From assembly GCA_937859855.1 (NCBI GenBank), contig CALMAR010000472.1:5702-24647 (forward strand): a DNA stretch of 18,946 bases, written 5' to 3'. The translations under genes were made by a program, and so were the position numbers. Under the pieces are notes generated by a model. The model saw only the letters and a program-made list of their open reading frames with translations, had not been told where the DNA came from and did not search any database. Below, piece by piece: positions 14,821 to 18,946 of the stretch. Numbering within the stretch: position 1 is the first letter of the stretch; each line of letters begins with the position of its first letter. The DNA is from an uncultured Kineosporia sp. GTDB taxonomy: Bacteria > Actinomycetota > Actinomycetes > Actinomycetales > Kineosporiaceae.

Positions 14821-15716
14821 AGAAGCTGTGCCTCCTCGAGGTCGGCGCGCAGCACCGTGACCTGTTCGTCGGTGGCCGCGATCAGCGGCAGTCTCATCGT
14901 CCGGCTGGGCAGCCGGCCGGACAGTTCCAGTGCGGCCTTGGCCATGATGGCGCCCTGGGTCCGCATCATCATGCCGCGCACGGCGGGAAGCAGCTGGTTG
15001 TGCGTGGCCTGGGCGGTGATCAGGTCTCCGGCTTCGACCGCGGCCAGCATCCGCCGGTAGTGTCCAGCGGCCAGGTGGCCGACCACGCTGACCACCCCCG
15101 ATGCGCCGAGCGCCAGCCAGGCCAGGTTCAGCTCATCGCTGCCGGAGTAATAGGCCAGATCGGTGCGGGACAACACCCAGGTTCCTTCGAACAGGTCGTT
15201 CTTGGCGTCCTTGACCGCGACGATCTGCGGGTGCGCGCTGAGCGTGATCAGGCTTTCGGCACTGATCGGGACACCGGAACGGCTTGGGATGTCGTAGAGC
15301 ATCACCGGCAGGTCGGTGGCGCTGGCCACGGCCTGGAAGTGGGCGACCAAGCCCGGCTGCGGCGGCTTGGAGTAGTACGGCGTGACCACCAGCAGGCCAT
15401 CCGCTCCGGCCTTGGCTGCCTGCTGAGCCAGCTCCACCGTGTGAGCCGTGTCGTTGCTGCCGACTCCGGCCAGGACGGTGGCCCGGTGCCCGGCGGCGTC
15501 CACCACGGCCCGCAGCAGGGCGTCCTTCTCGGCGTCCGACGTGGTCGGCGATTCACCCGTCGTCCCGGACACGACCAGTCCGTCACACCCGTCCTCGACC
15601 AGCTGGCTGGCCAGTTGCCCGGCCGCCTCGCAGTCGAGTCCGCCGGCTGCGGTGAAGGGGGTGATCATGGCCACGAGCACGGACCCGAACGGGCGCAGAA
15701 CGGGTTCAGTGGGCAT
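14817..15716 (-). CDS. dapA: 4-hydroxy-tetrahydrodipicolinate synthase
   Basis: The 299-residue enzyme condenses pyruvate and aspartate semialdehyde, the first committed step to diaminopimelate and lysine. The Schiff-base Lys is 169 (IVAVKDAKND), the catalytic Tyr is in MLYDIPSRSG (Tyr141), and the substrate-binding TTGE is at 52-55. ATG 15716, with GGTGGGG just upstream, begins MPTEPVLRPFGSVLVAMITP and gives the normal length. An in-frame GTG at 15821 would add 35 residues and run through half of the strong hairpin at 15784-15829, so I reject it. It overlaps rnj by four bases and lies downstream of folA, separated by the hairpin. Confidence 0.95.
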   Translation of the reverse strand: MPTEPVLRPFGSVLVAMITPFTAAGGLDCEAAGQLASQLVEDGCDGLVVSGTTGESPTTSDAEKDALLRAVVDAAGHRATVLAGVGSNDTAHTVELAQQAAKAGADGLLVVTPYYSKPPQPGLVAHFQAVASATDLPVMLYDIPSRSGVPISAESLITLSAHPQIVAVKDAKNDLFEGTWVLSRTDLAYYSGSDELNLAWLALGASGVVSVVGHLAAGHYRRMLAAVEAGDLITAQATHNQLLPAVRGMMMRTQGAIMAKAALELSGRLPSRTMRLPLIAATDEQVTVLRADLEEAQLL

Positions 15717-15783
15717 GAGCCCCACCGTACCGGGCGGACCCGGCAACCCCACGCGGGCGAACAGCCCGGGAGCCGAATTGGAA

Positions 15784-15829
15784 GAATTCCGGTGCCGCTC
15801 GCTCGGGGGTTCGAGCGACACCGGAATTC
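15784..15829. terminator. Strong hairpin between folA and dapA, probable intrinsic terminator of the thyA-folA unit
   Basis: Two 18-base arms (15784-15801 and 15812-15829) pair at 17 of 18 positions around a 10-base loop, CTCGGGGGTT. Each arm ends in an EcoRI-like GAATTC. There is no T-run on either strand after the stem, as is common for actinobacterial terminators. It lies in the 191-base gap after the folA stop. It could instead act as an mRNA-stabilising or processing element for the dapA leader. Confidence 0.6.
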
Positions 15830-15852
15830 AGGTCTCTCATCGGCAGGACCTG
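15829..15852. repeat. Small inverted repeat adjoining the folA-dapA hairpin
   Basis: CAGGTC (15829-15834) and GACCTG (15847-15852) can form a perfect 6-bp stem with a 12-base loop. It shares one base with the large stem, so the two may form tandem or competing structures. The rest of the gap, to 15907, holds no gene that I can support. Confidence 0.3.
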
Positions 15853-15907
15853 GCCGGATGTTACGAGTCCGGGGTCTCGGCCTGCTTCTGGCCGTTCCAC
15901 TGGCCGG

Positions 15908-16405
15908 TCACTCATCGCAGGCCCTCCGGATGTCGCAAACCGCGTATCGCAGGCCATTCCGGGAACTGAGCCACCCCTCGGGCGGCCGGCGATCCACGCA
16001 TCTCCACTCATTTCCCAGCTGCGGGGCGAACGTGTCGCCGTGCACACTCAGATCAATCAGGGTGCAGATCACCCGCCCGGCGTAGGGCAGCAGGGCCGCA
16101 TAGATCGAGGCGCCACCGATCACCCAGGCGTCCGGGTAGGCCTGCCGGGCTTGCTCCGGTGAGTTCACGACGCGCGCACCGGGCGCCATCCAGCCCGGAT
16201 CGCGGGTGATGACCACGTTGGCCCGATCCGGAAGCGGCTGCAACGGCGGCGGCAGCGAGTCCCAGGTCGCCCGGCCCATGATCACCGGGTGCCCGGTGGT
16301 GATCCGCTTGAACATGGCCAGGTCCTCGGGCAGCCGCCAGGGCAGGGCACCGTCGATACCGATCACCCGGCGGCGGGCCTGGGCCCAGATCATGCTGAGC
16401 GGCAC
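15908..16405 (-). CDS. folA: Dihydrofolate reductase
   Basis: The 165-residue enzyme reduces dihydrofolate with NADPH, regenerating the cofactor that thymidylate synthase oxidises. The N-terminus shows IWAQARRRVIGIDGALPW, then LPEDLAMFKRIT with the catalytic acid Asp28 (the E. coli Asp27 position), PVIMGRATWDSLP, and the NADPH-binding VIGGASIY. It starts at GTG 16405, 15 bases after the thyA stop. An in-frame ATG at 16393 would remove only four residues, and neither has a clear ribosome site. The thyA-folA order is a common actinobacterial pairing. Confidence 0.95.
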   Translation of the reverse strand: MPLSMIWAQARRRVIGIDGALPWRLPEDLAMFKRITTGHPVIMGRATWDSLPPPLQPLPDRANVVITRDPGWMAPGARVVNSPEQARQAYPDAWVIGGASIYAALLPYAGRVICTLIDLSVHGDTFAPQLGNEWRCVDRRPPEGWLSSRNGLRYAVCDIRRACDE

Positions 16406-16420
16406 GGCTGGAGGCTGGCC

Positions 16421-17266
16421 TCAGACCGCGACGGGGGCCGAGATGGCCGGATGATGCTGATAGTTCAGCAGGTGGAAGTGCTCGTAGCCGTAGCCGAACA
16501 GGGACGGCGCCGGATCGAGGGCGAGCTGCGGGAACGGCAGCACCGGGCGGGACAGCTGTTCGCGCACCTGCTCGGCATGGTTGTCGTAGATGTGGCAGTC
16601 GCCGCCGACCCAGATGAAGTCGCCCGGCTCCAGCCCGGTCTGGGCGGCGGTCATCCGGGTCAGCAGCGCATAGCTGGCGATGTTGAACGGCACGCCGAGG
16701 AACAGGTCGGCGCTGCGCTGGTAGAGCTGGCAGGAGAGCCGGCCGCCGGCCACGTAGAACTGGAACAGCGCGTGGCAGGGCTGCAGCGCCATCTTCGGCA
16801 GGTCGGCCACGTTCCAGGCCGACACGATCATCCGCCGGGAATCCGGATCGAGGCGCAGGGTCTCCAGCACTGCGGCCAGCTGGTCGATGGTGCCGCCGTC
16901 CGGCGCCGGCCACGACCGCCACTGCGCGCCGTAGACCGGCCCCAGATCCCCGTCCGGAGCGGCCCACTCGTCCCAGATGGTGACCCGGTGCTCCTGCAGC
17001 CAGCGCACGTTCCGTTCCCCGCGCAGGAACCAGAGCAGTTCGTAGGCGAGGGAGCGGAAGTGCACCCGCTTGGTGGTGATCAGCGGAAAGCTGCGACTCA
17101 GGTCATAGCGCAGCCGTTCCCCGAAGCTGCTGCGGGTACCGGTGCCGGTGCGGTCGTCCTTGTGCACACCATGATCGAGTACTCGCTGGAGCAGGTCCTC
17201 GTACTGGGTGTCGACCCCGGCATCCGCGGCTTGGTCCAGATCGAGCGTCACGCTGCTTGACGTCAC
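16421..17266 (-). CDS. thyA: Thymidylate synthase (ThyA)
   Basis: The 281-residue enzyme methylates dUMP to dTMP using methylene-tetrahydrofolate. The catalytic Cys164 is in [12 protein letters not shown], the phosphate-binding arginines are in DPDSRRM (144-145), and the substrate contacts [12 protein letters not shown] and HIYDNH (225-230) are intact. The N-terminal [18 protein letters not shown] and the C-terminal [10 protein letters not shown] are standard. The GTG start at 17266 overlaps the HAD phosphatase stop by four bases (GTGA), so translation is likely coupled. The first 15-18 residues vary in the family, and a later start is possible. Confidence 0.96.
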   Translation of the reverse strand: MTSSSVTLDLDQAADAGVDTQYEDLLQRVLDHGVHKDDRTGTGTRSSFGERLRYDLSRSFPLITTKRVHFRSLAYELLWFLRGERNVRWLQEHRVTIWDEWAAPDGDLGPVYGAQWRSWPAPDGGTIDQLAAVLETLRLDPDSRRMIVSAWNVADLPKMALQPCHALFQFYVAGGRLSCQLYQRSADLFLGVPFNIASYALLTRMTAAQTGLEPGDFIWVGGDCHIYDNHAEQVREQLSRPVLPFPQLALDPAPSLFGYGYEHFHLLNYQHHPAISAPVAV

Positions 17267-17937
17267 AGGCGCAGGCTATCGCCCGCCGGGCTCGCGGCGT
17301 GAAGCACCACACCATCCGGCCCCGACTCGAAACTGACTGCGCTCAGATCGGTCACGATGGCACTGGCCACCAGCTGGCCACGTTCGTGAGTGGTGATCAC
17401 AGCGAGGCTGGTCATGCCCGCCGCCGCGGCGGCACTCAGCCCGGCCGGGGCATCCTCCACCACCAGGCAGCGGTGAGGATCCACACCCAGTCGCTGCGCG
17501 GCCAGCAGGAACGGCTCCGGGTCCGGCTTGCCGTTGCTCACCTGATCAGCGGTGACCAGGACCGCCGGGGCGTGGAACCCCACGGCACCCAGCCGGGCCT
17601 TGGCCAGCGGCATGCTGCAGGATGTGACGATCGAGGCCCGATCGCCGCATCCAGCCAGCGCCTGCGCCGCCCCCGGCAACGCCACCAGATCATCGACGTC
17701 GGAGATCTCGATCTGCTGGATCCGGGCCAGGCCCATCGCTTGCTGCTCGGGCGGCAGGAGAGTAGCTACCACCGAGGCGGCCGGACGGCCGTGCCAGCTG
17801 TGCCCGTCCAGATCCAGGTTGAACTCCCGGCCCCAGCGGCGCCATGAGCGCAGGACCACCGCGGTGGAGTCGATCAGGGTGCCGTCGAGATCGAACAGCA
17901 CAGCAGCGAACGCGCGATCATCGAATGGGCCGGACAC
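17263..17937 (-). CDS. HAD-superfamily hydrolase, subfamily IA (sugar-phosphate/phosphoglycolate phosphatase-like)
   Basis: The 224-residue phosphatase has all four HAD motifs: the nucleophile Asp16 and acid Asp18 in [11 protein letters not shown], Thr105/Ser106 in SIVTSCS, Lys137 in NGKPDPEPF and the acidic pair 161-162 in [13 protein letters not shown] helical cap of about 65 residues follows motif I, as in beta-phosphoglucomutase and sugar-phosphatase types. The substrate is not predictable. The GTG at 17937 follows the upstream hypothetical gene by 5 bases, with AGGGGAA unusually close before it. It overlaps thyA by four bases. The link to nucleotide metabolism is positional only. Confidence 0.9.
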   Translation of the reverse strand: MSGPFDDRAFAAVLFDLDGTLIDSTAVVLRSWRRWGREFNLDLDGHSWHGRPAASVVATLLPPEQQAMGLARIQQIEISDVDDLVALPGAAQALAGCGDRASIVTSCSMPLAKARLGAVGFHAPAVLVTADQVSNGKPDPEPFLLAAQRLGVDPHRCLVVEDAPAGLSAAAAAGMTSLAVITTHERGQLVASAIVTDLSAVSFESGPDGVVLHAASPAGDSLRL

Positions 17938-17942
17938 TTCCC

Positions 17943-18251
17943 CTAGGCTACTGAAGGATCACTCCGATCCTGCTCCAGCCAGCTGGTCCCCGGCGGTGTG
18001 GTGTCGCGGAAGCGCTGATAGTCGGCCATCACCAGCCACGGCTCGATCGAGGCCCCGACCGCTCGGACTGAACCGTCCTCGCGATCTATCACCAGGTTGA
18101 CTCCGCCGAAAGTCAGTCCCAGCTGCCGGGGCAGCACGTACACCATCCACCCGCCGGCAAATTCCTCGGCCTCAAGCCGTACATGGTCAGTGCTCCCGTC
18201 GTGAGCGCTGATCACCCTGGCCGCTGCAGCCAATGCAGCCTCGGTGTCCAT
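17943..18251 (-). CDS. Hypothetical protein, small (102 aa)
   Basis: I do not recognise this 102-residue protein with confidence. It is acidic, with no signal peptide or membrane segment. Its central segment, WMVYVLPRQLGLTFGGVNLV followed by IDREDGSVRAVGAS, suggests a short beta-sheet. This is loosely reminiscent of the YrhB/Imm35-type fold seen in small immunity-like proteins, but that is a weak impression. ATG 18251 has GAGGA six bases upstream, which supports a genuine gene. It heads the minus-strand run leading into the HAD phosphatase, thyA and folA. Confidence 0.7.
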   Translation of the reverse strand: MDTEAALAAAARVISAHDGSTDHVRLEAEEFAGGWMVYVLPRQLGLTFGGVNLVIDREDGSVRAVGASIEPWLVMADYQRFRDTTPPGTSWLEQDRSDPSVA

Positions 18252-18385
18252 GTCCCGTCCTCATCCCCGCGGATCTTTACCCCAGTTCTGTCGTAGCCGA
18301 ACCGTCTTTGACGCCCAAAGTTTACCGTCCCCTGGCCGGGGCGGGCACCCCGTGACCCGGTAGCAGCCGATGAAAGGATGGCGGG

Positions 18386-18946
18386 ATGGCTACCGCAAAC
18401 GCCTTCGTCCGGCCCGCGCGCGGCGGCGATCCGGCCGCGATCGGCGCCATTCAGGCCCGCGCCTGGCGGATGGCCTACGCCAGCCTGCTGCCCGAACAGG
18501 CTCTGGCCGCCCTGGTCCCGCAGACGCTGGCTCCGGCCTGGGAGCGCGCGGTCGCAGCGCCGCCCTCGCCGCGCCACCAGGTCCTGGTCGCGGTGGCTGA
18601 CGACATCGTGGTGGGGTTCGTCTCGGCTGGACCCAGCCCAGACCGCGACGCCGCCGAGCGCGACGGGCAGATCGGTGTGCTGGTGGTGGATCCGGCTCAT
18701 CAGCGCTCCGGGCACGGATCGCGCCTGCTGTCGGCGGCGGCGGATCACCTGCGCGAACAGGGGATGACCGCGGTGACCAGCTGGCTGCCGGAGGGTGACC
18801 TGGCTCGCAGCGCGTTCCTGACCTCAGCGGGAATGGTCACCGACGGCGCCCGCCGGACGTTCATCGGGCCAGGTGACCTGCCGGTGGCCGAGGTTCGCTA
18901 CGCCGCCCGGCTCGGTTCCGATCTCCCACTCACCCCGGCGGCCGCC
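18386..18946 (+). CDS. GNAT-family N-acetyltransferase, 3' end outside window
   Basis: The visible 187 residues fit a GCN5-related acetyltransferase that moves acetyl from acetyl-CoA to an amine. The N-terminal VRPARGGDPAAIGAIQARAW is the usual first strand and helix. The acetyl-CoA-binding motif A is IGVLVVDPAHQRSGHGSRLL, with QRSGHG at 106-111. The late LARSAFLTSAGMVTDG is the common terminal region. ATG 18386 has AAAGGA seven bases upstream. The frame is open to the window edge beyond residue 187, longer than a minimal GNAT, so a second domain or duplicated GNAT is possible. It is divergent from the hypothetical gene. The 134-base gap contains no clear promoter pair that I would defend. 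Confidence 0.87.
   Translation, partial: MATANAFVRPARGGDPAAIGAIQARAWRMAYASLLPEQALAALVPQTLAPAWERAVAAPPSPRHQVLVAVADDIVVGFVSAGPSPDRDAAERDGQIGVLVVDPAHQRSGHGSRLLSAAADHLREQGMTAVTSWLPEGDLARSAFLTSAGMVTDGARRTFIGPGDLPVAEVRYAARLGSDLPLTPAAA

Noticed and set aside
13843..15060. Long plus-strand frames opposite rnj and dapA
   Set aside because: They are low-complexity translations antisense to two clearly conserved enzymes.
15717..15821. GTG 15821 as the start of dapA
   Set aside because: It adds 35 non-homologous residues and would place the strong hairpin inside the gene. ATG 15716 gives the family length and has a GGTGGGG site.
15791..15829. GGTTCGA in the hairpin loop as a tRNA T-arm
   Set aside because: No acceptor, D or anticodon arms can be drawn around it; it is simply the loop and arm of the palindrome.

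Overview
The window is high-GC, densely coded DNA with frequent GTG starts and 4-base gene overlaps, and it reads as an actinomycete (Actinomycetota) chromosome. A classical thyA-folA pair followed by a dapA-rnj pair supports this. The family cannot be fixed from sequence alone; a Propionibacteriales-like or similar soil actinomycete is plausible but is inference.

Region 1 (about 1-13133) is an accessory catabolic and uptake cluster around a BetI-type TetR regulator. On the minus strand lie a PYROXD2/CrtI-like FAD oxidoreductase translationally coupled to a fused NDP-forming acyl-CoA synthetase that runs off the left edge. Also on the minus strand is a class III (glutamate-1-semialdehyde-like) aminotransferase followed by a PotA-like ABC ATPase. 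On the plus strand are the regulator, a Tat-exported solute-binding lipoprotein with two PotB/PotC-like permeases, and then a Rieske oxygenase alpha subunit with a second PYROXD2-like oxidoreductase.

The main finding is a near-identical 16-bp inverted repeat (consensus GACTGnnTnTTCARTC) found at 3507-3522, 7081-7096 and 10348-10363. It sits exactly in the three control regions of the cluster, overlapping candidate -10 elements and one start codon. This ties the divergent units into one predicted regulon, with the local TetR protein as the obvious candidate repressor. Inferred logic: a cationic or amino compound is imported, hydroxylated or N-dealkylated by the Rieske enzyme, oxidised by the FAD enzymes, transaminated, and the resulting acid is activated to a CoA thioester. 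The substrate is not identifiable from the sequence.

Region 2 (13135-18251, all minus strand) is housekeeping: a small hypothetical protein, a HAD phosphatase, thymidylate synthase, dihydrofolate reductase, a strong hairpin, dihydrodipicolinate synthase and ribonuclease J. These are tightly packed with overlaps. The cluster of region 1 abuts rnj tail to tail with a one-base gap.

Region 3 (18386 to the right edge) is the start of a divergent GNAT acetyltransferase that is cut by the window end. No tRNA, rRNA, CRISPR array, insertion sequence or phage gene was seen.
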